DNA of 64,000 bases, taken from Pleurodeles waltl (Eukaryota > Chordata > Amphibia > Caudata > Salamandridae). Below the pieces are notes generated by a model. It saw only the letters and a list, made by a program, of their open reading frames with translations. It ran no database searches and had not been told where the DNA came from. Below are positions 45,600 to 57,470 of this stretch, piece after piece (position 1 is the stretch's first letter; each line of letters starts with the position of its first letter). The translations under genes were made by a program, and so were the position numbers. The stretch lies in contig NC_090448.1 of NCBI RefSeq assembly GCF_031143425.1, positions 537,248,313-537,312,312 of the forward strand, written 5' to 3'.

Positions 45600-46971
45600 A
45601 GAGGTCTTGAGACGGGGGGATGCTGCTGGCTTTGGAGGGGGGGGGGGTTGGTGAATTAGTTGATAATCATGAAGAGTTCCTTTGTGTTGTGTGTGGATGA
45701 GTTGATGCGTTCCTGCAGTGCGTTTTTTTTTTCTTGTTCTTTATGCGTCAGTGGTGGATGGTGATGGCAGCTCTGAAGGAGGCGAGGTCTTCGCTGGTTT
45801 GACTGTTTCTCCATTTCCTTTCTAGGAGTCCGCAGATGCGCTTGGATTCTAGGAGTTTGGTGGTGAACCAACTGGCTTTCTTTGGGATGCACTTGGCTGA
45901 TGTGAAACAGAGGGTGGCTAGGGCGTCAGCGCATTTGATGATCCAGGAGTTGAGGTTGCAATGGTGATTTGGTGAGTGTTGCACTGAGTTGCTCATCAGT
46001 GATTTCATTCCATTTCCTCTGGCGGGCTCTGCGGGTGTGGGTGCTGGGTGCGGTGATGGTGAAGTGTAGGGAGTGGTGGTCTGTCCAGTCTGGGGTGGAG
46101 ATGGTTTTGATGGTAATCCGTTTGCTTGAGGTAAAGATGGGGTCCAGTGTGTGTCCTGCGGCGTGCATGGGTGCAGTGATCAGCTGCCTGAGGCCGAGGG
46201 TGGTGACGTTGTCTAGTAGGAGTTTTGTTCATTGCGGTCCTCGAGGTGAAATTTCAGGTCACAGAGGAGGAGGTAGTTGGAGGACACCAGAGCCTGGGTG
46301 ATGGTGATGTCTACAATGGCGTTGATGAATGCTGGACGGAGACCAGGCGGGCTGTAGACCAGGGTGCCGCTGATGGAGGAGTTGTGATCGGCGTGGATCA
46401 GGAAGTGAAGGTGTTCCATTGAGGTGCTTTGCTCCTCCATGTTGGCCGTGATGCATAGTGAGGAGTTGTGTACAATATCAAGTCCTCCCCCGTTATGGGA
46501 GCTGCGGTCCTTCCTTAGGATGCTGTAGCCATCCGGGATAGCAATGGCAATGTCTGGTCCAGAGGTGGGGTTGGTCCAGGTCTTGGTAAGGAAAGCAATG
46601 TCTGGTCTGGCGGAGTCAATTAGGTCCCAGAGTTTGGTGGCGTGCTTATGGAGGGAGCGTATATTCAAAAGGAAGCAGTTGATGAGGTTGTGGTGCACAT
46701 CAGAGTTTCCAGGTGTAGGGAGTTTCTTCTGATTGTAGTAGCTGCAACTGAAGAAAGGTCCGTGGGTGACCTTGGCAGATGTGATGCAGCAGTTGCTGAG
46801 ATGTTTGGTGTTGAGGCGGTGGAGGGTCTGGGCCTCGTAATGGAGGGTGGCCTGCAGACGGCTCATCAGAGATCCAGGGTTTCTGGCGCTGGGCGCGGTC
46901 CAGGCGTGGACGGGCACAGACGCGCTTGCCATTGGCACACCAGTGGCACGCCCGCTGAGCGTGACTGCCAT
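45600..46971 (-). pseudogene. LINE endonuclease, broken
   Basis: A 252-codon frame (46,971-46,213) contains L-L-N-I-R-S-L-H-K-H, A-F-L-T-K-T-W (where an E is usual for the metal-binding T-E-T/S-W) and G-G-G-L-D-I. The domain continues in the next frame (46,168-45,926) with L-I-T-A-P and D-H-H-S-L, the catalytic D-H pair near the C-terminus. A linker with L-E-S-K-R and L-E-R-K-W-R follows to about 45,700. It would nick target DNA. The K in place of E and the frame changes suggest inactivation. Confidence 0.8.
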
Positions 46972-47605
46972 TAAGGAGGGGAGGGAGGTGGGGGAATTTG
47001 GTCAGCTGGGAGGCGGGAGGACGTGAAAGGCGCTTTGTGGGGGTATTGGGGTGGGGCCGCAGGGGCAGCAGAGGCACGGAGGGAAAGGGCCAATCAGGAG
47101 GAGGAGGACAGGAGAAAAGGAGTAAAAGGAATAAAAGGAAAAAAGGAGAAAAGGAGATGAAAAGGATTAAAAAAAGGAGAGAAAGAGTGAAAGAGCGGAG
47201 ATGCTTACTTGTGGATGGCCACTGGGCCACCAGGGATGAGGCACAGGCAGGAGCCTGTGGGTGGATGACGGCCTCGGACTGGGATGGCTCTAAGTCTGAT
47301 CCTGGAATCAGAGGAGCAGCAACAGTGGCAGCAGCAGGAGGAGCTGGGGAGGGCAACAGATGCTGACCAGAGGTCAGAGGAGTTGCCCTCTCATAGATGT
47401 GCATCCACCATTAAAAAGGGGAAGGAGGCAGGGGTTTGGTCAGATTGGAGGCAGGAGGAGCTTCACGGGGGAGGGCGGTGGGGCCACAGGGGCAGCAGTG
47501 GCGCGGGAGGGAGAGGGCCGATCAGGAGGAGAAGGGCAGGAGAAAAGGAGTAAAAGGAGTAAAAGAAGAAAAGGAGAAAAAGAGGGTCATGGTGGATGGA
47601 ATCAT
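46960..47605. repeat. Tandem 5' UTR monomers of the LINE
   Basis: A block with CCATTAA(G/A), a GGCCAATCAGGAGG or GGCCGATCAGGAGG phrase and a purine tract built on AAAAGGAGTAAAAGGA occurs twice, at about 46,970-47,190 and 47,408-47,590, about 440 bases apart. On the LINE strand these blocks precede the first frame, so they look like promoter monomers. Confidence 0.7.
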
Positions 47606-47689
47606 CAGAGTTGATGGCCTAGCTGTAGGTAGTACAGGACCAGTGTCCAAGGGCCATGGGAAAAAGGAGACATGATGTTGAACAGTCAA

Positions 47690-49012
47690 CTGGATGTGTC
47701 AGTGGCACACAAGGGAGGATGTTCAGGAGAGGTTCACTTCCTGGCAGTGGGTTTGATCTTGGCATTACTGGTAGGCTCCCAGGACTTGTGAAATGGACTC
47801 CTGGTCAGTTAGCTCCCTTGGCTGCCCCTTCCTCTGGCACAAAGCTGCCCTCCCATGGCCCCTGTGCCTGTGCCACTGACACAGTGTGACCATTCCCAGT
47901 GTCACCAGGAGCTTCATTGTCTTGGGTTTGAGGGGTCGACTCCAGTCCCTGTACTATTGGGCACACCTGATTGAACAGTCCTTGTGACTCAGGTTTGTGG
48001 ACGAGGGCTTGGCTGTACTGTTGTTGCCACTAGGTGTGGGGGGGTTGATGTGGGCAGGGTGAGGCTGGGAGTGGTGGACTGACCAAGGGCCCCAATGGGC
48101 CATGTATGTTGTCATTGTCCAGACATCCAGATGCGTAGTCCTCACTGGGTCCTTCATCCTGGGGAGGGCTGGCTGTGTCTGGTATCCTCTCCATGGTGGC
48201 AATAGGAGGGGTACCTGTGGATGGAGTGGAAGAGAGTTACATAGTGGAGGTGTGATTGGGTGTCTCTTTGTCTGATGCATACAGTGGCTTGAGTTGATTC
48301 CCAGTCATGGCAATGACAGATGCAGCACTGCAGGTATTGTCTGAGGGTAGCGGATTGTGAGCTAGGTACCATGTTCTATTGAGGGTTGAGGTATGAGTAT
48401 TACATTGCTGTCATTGCCATGTCTTGGTCCTCAGTTGAAGCATCCAGTTGGTGTGGCTGGTGTAATGGTTGTACATGCAGGAGTTGCTCTGTGCAGTGGA
48501 CATAGGAGGTTTACTTGTAGATGGGCAGGTGCATTGTGGGAGTTGTAGTGATTGTTCTTGGCAGTCGCATCCGTTCACTTGGGAGGGACTGTGTGGGCAT
48601 TGTGGCTGGGTGATGGTGTGGCACACAGGGAAGGGGTACTGGTGAATGGGTGTGAGGTGAATAGGTAGATGATTGACTTGGGGAGTGATAGGGAGGTAGG
48701 GATGCATGCTGGACAGGAGAACTTAGTGCCAGGGGAGTGTTAGTTTCTTACCAGACTCCAGTCCTTTGGGTATTCCAGTCAGGCCCTCATAATGCAGTAT
48801 TGCCAAGACCTTCTCCTCCCATGTTGCAAAATCGGGGCGAGGTGGTGGGGGCCCACAGCCAGTCTTCTGTTCAGCAATTTGGTATTGTGATGCCATGAAA
48901 CGCACCTTCCCCCGTAGATTGTTCCACCTCTTCCAGATATCCTCCCTTGCGTGTGGATGGTTGCCCACTGAGTTCACCCTGTCGACAATTCTCTGCCATA
49001 ACTCCTTTTTTC
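47690..49012 (-). pseudogene. Harbinger A Myb-like gene 2, truncated
   Basis: Exon 1 (from about 49,012 to 48,752) keeps the end of a Myb/SANT-like fold: E-L-W-Q-R-I-V-D-R-V-N, H-P-H-A-R-E-D-I-W-K-R-W-N-N-L-R-G-K and T-W-E-E-K-V-L-A-I. It has a donor GTAAGA. Exon 2 starts after CCACAG at 48,214 and shows the same Asp/Ser/Pro-rich layout as the gene at 51,006-52,391. The first helix is missing upstream of about 49,012 and the 3' part is cut by the LINE. Confidence 0.75.
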
Positions 49013-50190
49013 AAAAAGACCACCAAACTCGTAATAAGAGCCTGAGTCTTTGAAGTTTATGTTGGGAGTCTGCTTTCTTTTGCAGTGCCCAGTCCTCTGC
49101 CCTTCCTCCTGAAAGCAGTGTGTCACAGCAGGAGTGTCATATGGTCTGGCACATGGCTCGGATACGGATAACAAAATGTATTGCACGCCTTAGTTATTTG
49201 CTTATTGTTTTCTATAAATTCTCTATATGTCTTGCGTTTTCCTCCTTTGACTTTTGTTTTGTCACAATTGTCTTTGTTTTCCTCTTCCCTCTAGGATCGA
49301 CTGGAGCGGACCACTGTGGTTGGCGTGCCCCCCAGATAGAAGTGAAAGAACTACAGGTAAGTTAATATTCCTTAATGTTAGCTATAGAATGGGGGTGGGA
49401 GTGAGAGATACAATCACCAACTTGCCCTATCCTGTCACCGTGTTGTCATGTAATCCTTTCTTGTCTTTCTAACGGTTACAAGTGGGGCATGCAACTCTCA
49501 TTCTCATCTGCTAAACAAGATGGGGAATCCACCGCTTAGACGGGTGACCCCTCTCCAGTGGAAATGTTCCTGTTCCTGCAGCTACCTGTTTGGTGCTTCT
49601 CTCTCCCACACTCGTCGGTACTCCTCGCTTCTGAATTAGTCCTGCCTCCTATTTCAGGCCACCATTCATCAGGGGGCTGATCAGCGTCACACACTATACT
49701 ATGCCCTTCCACCTATAGAGGCTTTAAAGGGACAGGCATCCCAGGTAGTCTGCAAAAAAAAAACACAGGTGCATCTTGGGGTACAGAAAGAGAAGGGAAG
49801 GGCCAGGATGAAGCCTCATCAATACTGTCAATACAAGAAGCGACTCCAAACCCGATAGCTCCACTACACAGGCCATGTCAGTGACTAGAGGTCTTCCCTG
49901 AATGTCAGCCACAGTGATATGTTTATCAAAAGGTTAGCCAAGGGCTTCATCCTACTCTTTATCAGCCTCATCTCCTTCCTAAGATGTAGTCAGGCCCCTT
50001 CTTTGTGACCTGTCTTTGAATCAAAGAACACCCTCTGAAGTTTATGTGGGAAGCCTGGCTCGCCCCTCCCAGTGTGTCCCACCCAGCTTACAGGAATGCA
50101 ACAATACACAAATCTTTTTGTGGGGATTCCTACACCACAAGTTTCATCTTGCAGGCCTGGGTCTCCCAAAATGGAACCCATGGTCATCCA
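49013..50190. other. Between the two Harbinger elements; nothing firm
   Basis: No transposon gene is recognised. A 62-base segment at 49,295-49,356 is bounded by a pyrimidine tract plus TAG and by GTAAGT, like a small exon, but its frame has no known motif. The rest is mixed sequence. Confidence 0.35.
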
Positions 50191-50194
50191 TGCA

Positions 50195-50490
50195 TTGTAC
50201 CATTCAGAGGCATACACCGAGTGCATGTATACAGCATGCACACACTGCACAGCATTACACACTTTATTTATTGTACCACTCACAGATACACCCAGTACAT
50301 GCACATAACCTACACACACTGCCCAGTGCTCATTTGTAGTGTATTAGTCCCAAGCACACATGCATCCAGCACATGCACATGACATACACACACTGCACAG
50401 TACTGCCTGATCCCGGTATTGTACCAGCATTGCACACACATACACTGAGCACATGTAAAACATACATGCGTTGCACAGTAATACAGACCA
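50195..50490. repeat. Imperfect tandem repeat of about 75 bp, four copies
   Basis: Each copy contains a TTGTACCA or TAGTCCCA start, a CATACAC or CACCCAG(T)ACATGCACA middle, and CACACACTGCACAGTA at the end. It lies upstream of Myb-like gene 2 of element B, and it is not clear whether it is inside that element. Confidence 0.6.
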
Positions 50491-51005
50491 AAGCGATGTA
50501 TGCCAAGCGTGGGTTAAGCACACAGCAGCGGGACTTTAAAATGAGTAAGCCTGTAAGCCTCACTCCAGTGAGGCAGGTTAAAATGAACCTGTTCACTCCT
50601 ACTGATCACTACTCCCACACCGTCACGCCAACAGGAATACGCCCACAGTATCAACCCACAAATCAACGCAGTGGTCTTTCAACCGTGGAAAACCAATGGC
50701 AGTACACACCGCCACGCTCAAAATACACATGCACTTACAAAACACACCCACATTGGACAATTCAAACTACACACACCTGATACACATACACACACCACAC
50801 CCACAACACTATAAAACACACACCCACAATACCCACAACCCCTTACAACCAAAAAAAGAGCCCAAGCACAGAGAGACAAGCAAAGAGCACACACTCACTC
50901 AGAGACACAGAACACCATCATGCATACACCATCCACGCACATCACATTATACATCCCAACACATCACCCCACACATCACCACACACATATCACTCACACC
51001 ACATC

Positions 51006-52391
51006 ATGGCACCTCAAAGACACCCCAGGTTTTCTGAGGAGAAGCTAAGGGTCATGGTGGAGGAAATCATCCGGGTGAAGCCACAGCTATTCGGATCACA
51101 GGTGCAGCAGACGTCCATTGCAAGGAAGATGGAGCTATGGCGGAGAGTCGTGGACAGGGTCAACGCCGTGGGACAGCATCCAAGAACAAGGGATGATATC
51201 AGGAAGAGGTGGAACGACCTACGGGGGGAAGGTGCGTTCGTGGTATCAAGACACCAGACAGCAGTACAGAGGACTGGTGGTGGACCCCCACAACTAACAA
51301 CATGGGAGGAGCAAGTCTTGGAGATTATGCATCCTGAGGGCCTTGCAGGAGTAGCAGGAGGACTGGACTCTGGTAAGGCAAATCTTTACTACTTTATCCC
51401 CCCCACCCTACCTGCATGCTATCACAGTAGAGAGACCCCCCAAGCCCACACAATCAGCAATCACACAAGGCCAAGGCGACAGGGAAAGCACAAATCTAGA
51501 AGGGAAACACACCCATGGCACAAGATGGCACACACAGATACAATAACAATGCATTTACATCCCAACAGGACCCCTACCCGATGTCACCGGACAGGAGGTG
51601 CCAGCTACATCCAGTCCTCCCACAGAAGAGGCCCACAGTGATGACAGCAGCTCTGCACGCCTGGATCATGATGACCTACCTGGCCCCTCTGGGACCTCTG
51701 GACAGTCGGTTACCCTGCCACAGTCCCAAACCACCACAGAGCCTCCCCCCTCAGGAAACACCACCACACAGCACCCACCCAGCAGGCCCATGCCACTGTC
51801 CCCAGGACACGACAATCAGCAGTGTGTCCACAACTACAGGGACCCCAGCCAACCCCACTAACCCAGGATGATCAGGGACCTGGGGTCAGTGGCAGTGGGC
51901 AAACGGTTCAGGGGACAGAGGCACAGGACAACAGGGAAGCTGGGAGGACTGCTGTGCGACAGGGGAGGACAGGCCCAGGGAACCGACCCTCCAGGAGACA
52001 CTCTCAAACATCATGGGAACATACCACCATTCCCAGGAGACCATGGGCATGATACTGGAGACCCAGCGGCTGCAGGAGGGATCAGGACCACTACATAGGG
52101 ATCAGGGATGACCTCAGAAAAATCTACACCATCCTGGTCACCATAACAGGGGTGCTGCCTGATATGGGCAAGACCATGAGGAAGGCAGTGGCACAACAAA
52201 GGGCCCATGACACTAGCCAAACCGATGAACAGCCTTCCACCTCTGTCGGCGCTAGTGGACAGGAGGCCCCGCCACAGGACCAACAGGCCACCAGCACCCC
52301 ACCCCCTGCAGAAGGAGAACCACCACGCAAGCGGTCCCTGAGATCCAGGCAGAAGACAGACAACATTGCCAAGACCCCTGCCAGGAAATAG
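51006..52391 (+). pseudogene. Harbinger B Myb-like gene 2
   Basis: Exon 1 (51,006-51,372) is open for about 122 codons and encodes a Myb/SANT-like domain: R-F-S-E-E-K-L-R-V-M-V-E-E-I near residue 8, W-R-R-V-V-D-R-V-N near 48, and D-D-I-R-K-R-W-N-D-L-R near 64. T-W-E-E-Q-V-L-E-I lies near 99. A donor GTAAGG follows. Exon 2 starts after AACAG at 51,569. It encodes a Ser/Pro/Asp-rich region and, after frame changes near 51,850-52,150, a C-terminal segment with P-P-R-K-R-S-L-R-S-R that looks like a nuclear signal. A polyadenylation signal AATAAA lies near 52,578. It is the best-preserved gene of the element. Confidence 0.8.
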
Positions 52392-52871
52392 GACCCTCCT
52401 GATTGTCACTCTTCTGTCCCACTATGTTACCCTGTCCACCTTGAACTGCCATTGCTCCCCTTCCTATGCCCCCTTGGACAATGCACCTGTGATACAAAGA
52501 GAACGGACTCTACCATGGCTCTTCCTCCACGATCACCCCAGCCCCTTGCACATACCCCTATACTTATTAGCACCTTCAATAAACACCATTGAAACAAAGA
52601 CCAATCTGGAGTCCGTCGGATGATTCACAAATGTATTACTACAACATTAGCAAAGCATTGCAAGGTTTATGTTCATTTACACATACCAGTGTATGACAGT
52701 TGTTGGGCAGCAGTACACTTAGCATAAGCCAGAATGGGGTACACAGATCTGAAAAAAAGGACACCCAAAGGGAACAGTCAGTGTCCATAGACAGAGGGTA
52801 AGAGGCTGCCATGTACAATGTCCTAAAGTATACTGAAATGTGAAGAGGAGTTCCAGTCTCTTACCTGTGTG
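52392..52871. other. Convergent 3' ends of Myb-like gene 2 and the transposase (element B)
   Basis: The two genes face each other here. An AATAAA for the plus-strand gene is visible at about 52,578. No other feature can be supported. Confidence 0.5.
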
Positions 52872-54017
52872 TCACTGGAAGTACTGCAGGATAATGTTTG
52901 TTTTGTTGTCAACATCTTCTTCCTCTGCCTCCCCTTCCTCACTGTCCACAGGCTCCACCGCTGCCACAAGACCATCACCAGGCTCATCCTCCAGCAGAAA
53001 AGGCACCTGGCATCTCAATGCTAGGTTGTGCAACATACAGCATGCCACGATGATCTGGCACACCTTCTTGGGTGAGTAGGACAGCTACCTGTATGATGGA
53101 GGCACCGGAATCTGGCTTTCAGGAGGCCGAATGTCCTCTCAATAATCCTCCTAGTTCGCCCATGTGCCTCAATGTAACGTTCCTCTGCCCTTGTCCTGGG
53201 ATTCCTCACTGGGGTCAGTAGACATGAGAGGTAGGGGTAACCAGTCACCTGCAAATATTTGAGGGATACCTGTTAGACACACACTAACCCTTAGGGACAG
53301 CCCCATACCCAGACACCTACTCATACTGTGTGGGGACCTTGGGCTCACATATTAGCCACACCCGGTGCCTCTGGAGTTGGCCCATCACATAAGGGATGCA
53401 GCTATTTCGCAAGATATAGGCGTCATGCACAGAGCCAGGATATTTGGCATTCACATGGGAGATGTACTGGTCCGCCAAACACACCATTTGCACATTCATC
53501 GAATAATAGCTTTTTCTATTCCTGTACACCTGTTCATTTCTGCAGGGGAACAAATGGCACCAATGATGTTGGGGATATGTCCCAGGGCATAGAAGTCAGC
53601 TTTCACTGTGGCCAAATGCTCGACCTGGGGGAACACGATGTAGCTGTGCATATGTTTCAGCAGGGCAGACAACACCCTGCTCAACACGTTTGAGAACATG
53701 GGCTGAGACATCCCTGATGCCAAGGCCACTGTTGTTTGGAAGGAGCCACTTGCCAGGAAATGGAGCACTGACAGGACCTGCACTAGAGGGGGGATTCCTG
53801 TGAGCTGCCGGATAGCTGACATCAGGTCTGGCTCCAATTGGGCACACAGTTCTTGGATTGTGGCCCGATCAAGTCTGTATGTGATTATAGTGTGTCTATC
53901 CTCCATTGTCAACAGGTCCACCAGGGGTCTGTACACCAGAGGATGCCGCCATCTCATATGCTGCCTCAGCGGTTGCAGCCTATGGAGGAGAACGGTGAGC
54001 AGAAGGTCATTCACCAC

Positions 54018-54423
54018 ATAGATAGCACAACTGTGTCTGAATCAATGTTACAGAAGCAGGGTGTGAAATCGAGAGTCAGTATATGTGCCAATATGTGTTG
54101 TGACGCAGTTAGGTGCCAAGGCATGTGCCCCCCTGAAATGGCTGCTGCCTGACCTGTGAGGAGGGACAAGGGGAAATGAGGTAACTGCGCTGGCATTGTG
54201 CAGCGTTGCGGTAGTCTGTCGAAGACCGCCGTGCAACTCGGCATTGGTTATCATTGGGCCCTATGGGTTCCAGGAGCCAATGGTGATGTACGCCTGCGGT
54301 GACGGTACGCACCGCCACGGACGTCACCGCCATTTTCTACCCATTCACTCACTTGATACCTGACCATCAACAGGAGAGGACCTACACTGCAAGTGCTGCT
54401 GTGACCTGAGCCTGGCAGCGACA
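54018..54423. promoter_or_regulatory. Divergent spacer between transposase exon 2 and Myb-like gene 1 (element B)
   Basis: The stretch carries GCGGTGACGGTACGCACCGC and then GACGTCACCGCC, which are overlapping inverted ACCGC/GCGGT phrases. They resemble the terminal GGCGGT blocks and the equivalent spacer of element A. They may be binding sites for the Myb-like proteins and promoter elements for Myb-like gene 1. Confidence 0.45.
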
Positions 54424-56729
54424 ATGGCTAGAGTGTCTGGGGAAAGGGCCCCTGCCTTCACTGCGGAGGAGTTGGAGAAACTGGTGGATGGGGTCCTCCC
54501 CAGTACACGCTACTCTACGGTCCTCCAGACAAACAGGTGAGTACACTGTGAGCATGATGCGTGGGCAATGCCTGTTTGGCGTGGTATGGAAGGAAGCCAC
54601 ATGTTGGGGGGTGCTATGGCGTCCTGGCCTGAATGCTGCTTGAGAGGTGGTCACTGTATGTGCTTCAGGGCATGGGTGGGAACTGGTGGGCAATGAGTAT
54701 GACGCTCCAGACGGGTGAGTAATTACATATTCCACTGTCTTTTCCCTCTAGGTCAGCGCCCACCAGAAGAAGGGTATTTGGTGTGCCATCGCCAAGGAGG
54801 AGCGGACCCTGGGGGTCTATCACAGGCGGAGCACCCACTGCCACAAAAGATGGGAGGACCTGCGCCGCTGGAGCAAGAAGACGGCGTAGGCCCAGCTGGG
54901 GCTGGCCTCCCAACGTGGAAGGGGTGCCCATCGCACCATGACCCCCCTGATGTTCCGCATCCTGGCGGTGGCCTGTCTGAAGTTGGATGGGCGCTTGAGG
55001 GCATCACAGCAGCCACAAGGGGTCCTGTGGGTGTCAGGTGTGCAGGTGTTGGCGTTAGGCATTGTACCCCATGGGCTGGTGACTACCTTAGTGAGTGTTT
55101 GGGCATGGCCTAGTGCATAGGGAAGCTCAGTGTGTGTTCTGTATGCCAACAGTAGTGGTGTTGCTGGCATTGACCATGTGTGTCCTCTGTCTAGCCCCCC
55201 CTTCTTGTTTTGTCACCCTGTCCTTGTGTGCATAAGCATCATCTGGCGGAGGAGCAGAGGCACCGGCGACGGAGGGAGCTGAATCCCACATGGCCCAGGA
55301 GGGTGAAGCCACAGAGGGTGAAGCCACCAGTGGGTCAGAGGGCGAGGGGAGGTCCACGACGGGAACAGCAGGGGAGACCAGTGACAGTGACTCCTCCTCT
55401 GATAGAAGCTCCCTGGCGGTGGCGGACACATCTGTGCCCACCCCAACAGGTACAGCCGCCACCCCCCCTACCAGCACCGCCCTCCCAGCAGCCCCTCAGC
55501 ATGTTTCCCATGCCCCCTCACCCAGGAGGGTGGGCATCTCCTTTGCCCCAGGCACCTCAGGCCCTGCCCCAGTCAGCCCTGCTGCCCTCAGTGAGGAGGC
55601 TATTGACCTCCTGAGATCCCTCACTGTTGGGCAGTCAACCATTCTGAATGCCATCCAGGGTGTCGAGAGACATTTACAACAAACAAATGCATACCTGGAG
55701 GGAATTCACTGTGGCGTGGCAGCCCAACAGAGAGCATTTCAGGCTCTGGCCTCAGCACTGATGGCAGCCATTGTCCCTGTGTCCAGCCTCCCCCCTCCAA
55801 CTTCCACTACCCAGACCCAATCCCCTCTACCTCACCCTATCCCAAGCACACCTTCAGACCAGCATGCACACACATCAACACACAAAGGTGGCTCAGGAAA
55901 ACATAAGCACCACACATCATCACACAGGCACTCACACAAGCACCATACCCATGCACACATACCAACAGCAACTGCCTCTACTGTGTCCCCCTCCTCCTCT
56001 TTCTCCACCTCCCTCCCAGTATCGTCTCCATTCACACCTGCATGCACTACATCATCAGCCACTGACTCCAACACGCCCATCACAACACAACCCTCACGAG
56101 CAATCACCACCCCCACAACCATTCACACGTCCCCTGTGTCCTCTCCCAGTGTGTCTGTGAGCCCTCCTCTCAAAGTACACAAACGCAGGCACACACCCAC
56201 TCAACAGCCATCCACCTCACAACAGCCTCCAGCCCATGCACCTTCACCCAAACTCAGCAGACGTACACCTCCTACAACCACTACCTCTTCCTCCAATCCC
56301 ACACCCCCTCCATCTTCCCGTCCCAATGTGTCAAAAAAACTTGTCATAGCTAACATTGACCTCTTCCCTACACCTCCCCCCCGTCCTTCCCCTAGGGCCA
56401 GGATGTCTAGATCCCAGCCCAGCACCTCATCCACCGAATCGGCATCCGCAGTGGTCCCTGCAAATCCAGGAGGATCGAAGGGGGCACCTGTCAGGGCTGC
56501 CAGTGTGCCACCTACAGATGGTAAGGACCACCTAATTCTGCCACCTGCCAAGGTTAAGAAGGGGCCGGCATGCAGCAGGGAAAAGTTGCACCACCCACCC
56601 AGCAAGGCCTCATCCAAACACAAAGAGGACAGTGCCAAGGTCCCAGCAGCGACTACCAAGGTAAGGAAGGGCCACAAAAGCAAGGGCAAGTCACCTCAGG
56701 GCACGATCCTCCTGGTGATGGGCTGGTGA
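54424..56729 (+). pseudogene. Harbinger B Myb-like gene 1, nested in transposase intron 1
   Basis: Exon 1 (54,424-54,536) encodes A-P-A-F-T-A-E-E-L-E-K-L-V-D-G-V-L-P; a one-base frame change before the donor GTGAGT follows. Exon 2 (54,752 to about 55,021) holds the rest of the Myb/SANT fold: H-Q-K-K-G-I-W-C-A-I-A-K-E and H-K-R-W-E-D-L-R-R-W, with an in-frame TAG at about 54,887. Exon 3 (about 55,245-56,729) keeps a 479-codon frame: an acidic Ser/Thr-rich start, a helix with S-E-E-A-I-D-L-L-R-S-L-T-V-G-Q-S-T-I near residue 165, then Ser/Thr/Pro/His-rich disorder with basic clusters. The acceptor before exon 3 reads CTG where CAG is expected. A frame shift moves further coding to 57,106. Confidence 0.82.
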
Positions 56730-57110
56730 CCACCATTTCCCCAGACAGGCCAGCAACCTGTACCACGGTCAGCACCGCCACACCGACCACCACCTGCACT
56801 GCCACCTGCCCCGCCATCTGCACAATCCCCTGCACCGCCGCTGCCTCAACGTCAGTCGGCAGCATCCTCCACAGTGATCAGCCGTCCGAGGCTGCCGGAG
56901 ACAGTATGGTGTCTCCCTTCACTACTACAGACACCTGCACCATGGGCAGCACCATCAGCATCTCCGCCGCAGCCACCACCACCCGCACCGCCATCTGCAC
57001 CGCCACGTGCCCAGCCGGTGCCACAACATCAGACATCATCATCATCCCCAGTGGGCAGCCGTCCGAGGCTGCAGGAGACGTCCTGAACCCTGCACACACC
57101 ACATGAGGCA
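56730..57110 (+). pseudogene. Out-of-frame C-terminal extension of Myb-like gene 1
   Basis: Composition and repeated phrases (ACCGCC, GCCACCTGC and two copies of CCGTCCGAGGCTGC) continue past the stop at 56,729 in another frame, up to a stop at about 57,104. The long frame therefore probably ran on before a frameshift. The region encodes low-complexity Thr/Ala/Cys or Pro-rich sequence, depending on frame. Confidence 0.45.
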
Positions 57111-57272
57111 CCACCACCAGCACAGGCTCTACCAGCAGTTTGCAGCCTAAGTCGCCACAGGATGGAGTGTGGCTCTGCCTCCATGGAGTATCATGCTACC
57201 TGTTCCCTGCACATCTCGTAGCTAAGACACCCAGGTGAGGGTACGGGAACTGCCACACCCCAGGTGCAGCAT

Positions 57273-57470
57273 CACTGGGCACAAAGCCCCCTCCAGAACC
57301 AGTGGAGAGATGCATCCACTCACCCCTTCCTTGGCAGGATGAAGCACACTGGGCACAAAGCCCCCTCCAGAACCAGTGGAGAGATGCATCCACTCAACCC
57401 TTCCTTGGCAGGATGAAGCACACTGGGCACAAGGCCCCCTCCAGAACCAGTGGAAGAAGGCATCCACTAG
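57273..57470. repeat. 74-bp tandem repeat, three copies
   Basis: CACTGGGCACAAAG starts at 57,273, 57,347 and 57,421, followed by CCCCCTCCAGAACCAGTGGA and a GATGCATCCACT segment. The period is exactly 74 bases. It lies in transposase intron 1 of element B. Confidence 0.9.

Larger units (their letters stand above)
43850..47610 (-). mobile_element. L2/CR1-group LINE inserted in Harbinger A
   Basis: On the minus strand, a G/C-rich 5' region is followed by an APE-type endonuclease (46,780-46,000) and an RT (45,360-44,720) with the F-R-P-I-S-L-L and L-Q-L-I-Q-N-A-A phrases typical of the L2/CR1 part of the Jockey superfamily. The 3' end, at the left, closes with TGATTGATTGATGA, a short-repeat tail like those of this group. 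No poly(A) tail is present. The insertion separates the transposase of element A from Myb-like gene 2. The coordinates of both ends are approximate. Confidence 0.85.
37160..49012 (+). mobile_element. Harbinger transposon A, interrupted by a LINE
   Basis: Three genes are arranged as in element B but in the opposite orientation: transposase exon 1 (37,480), antisense Myb-like gene 1 (41,309 to about 38,490), transposase exons 2 and 3 (41,921-43,030), antisense Myb-like gene 2 (about 49,012 to 47,690). The left end is rich in ACCGCC/GGCGGT palindromic phrases and contains CATTATGACCATGGTGG, like the Harbinger terminal sequence at 58,523. An L2/CR1 LINE inserted at about 43,850-47,610. The right terminal repeat was not found, and Myb-like gene 2 appears to be cut near 49,012. 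Confidence 0.8.

Noticed and set aside
44369..47366. Plus-strand frames of 110-128 codons across the LINE
   Set aside because: They are antisense shadows of the endonuclease and RT, which carry the recognisable motifs on the minus strand.
47284..47675. Gly/Arg/Glu-rich frames near the LINE 5' end
   Set aside because: They come from GGAGG/AAAAGGAG purine tracts in the 5' UTR monomers.
55290..56729. 479-codon open frame as a host gene
   Set aside because: Its helix and low-complexity layout match the broken gene at 38,490-39,965, and it sits in a Harbinger element after a Myb-like exon, so it is a transposon gene.
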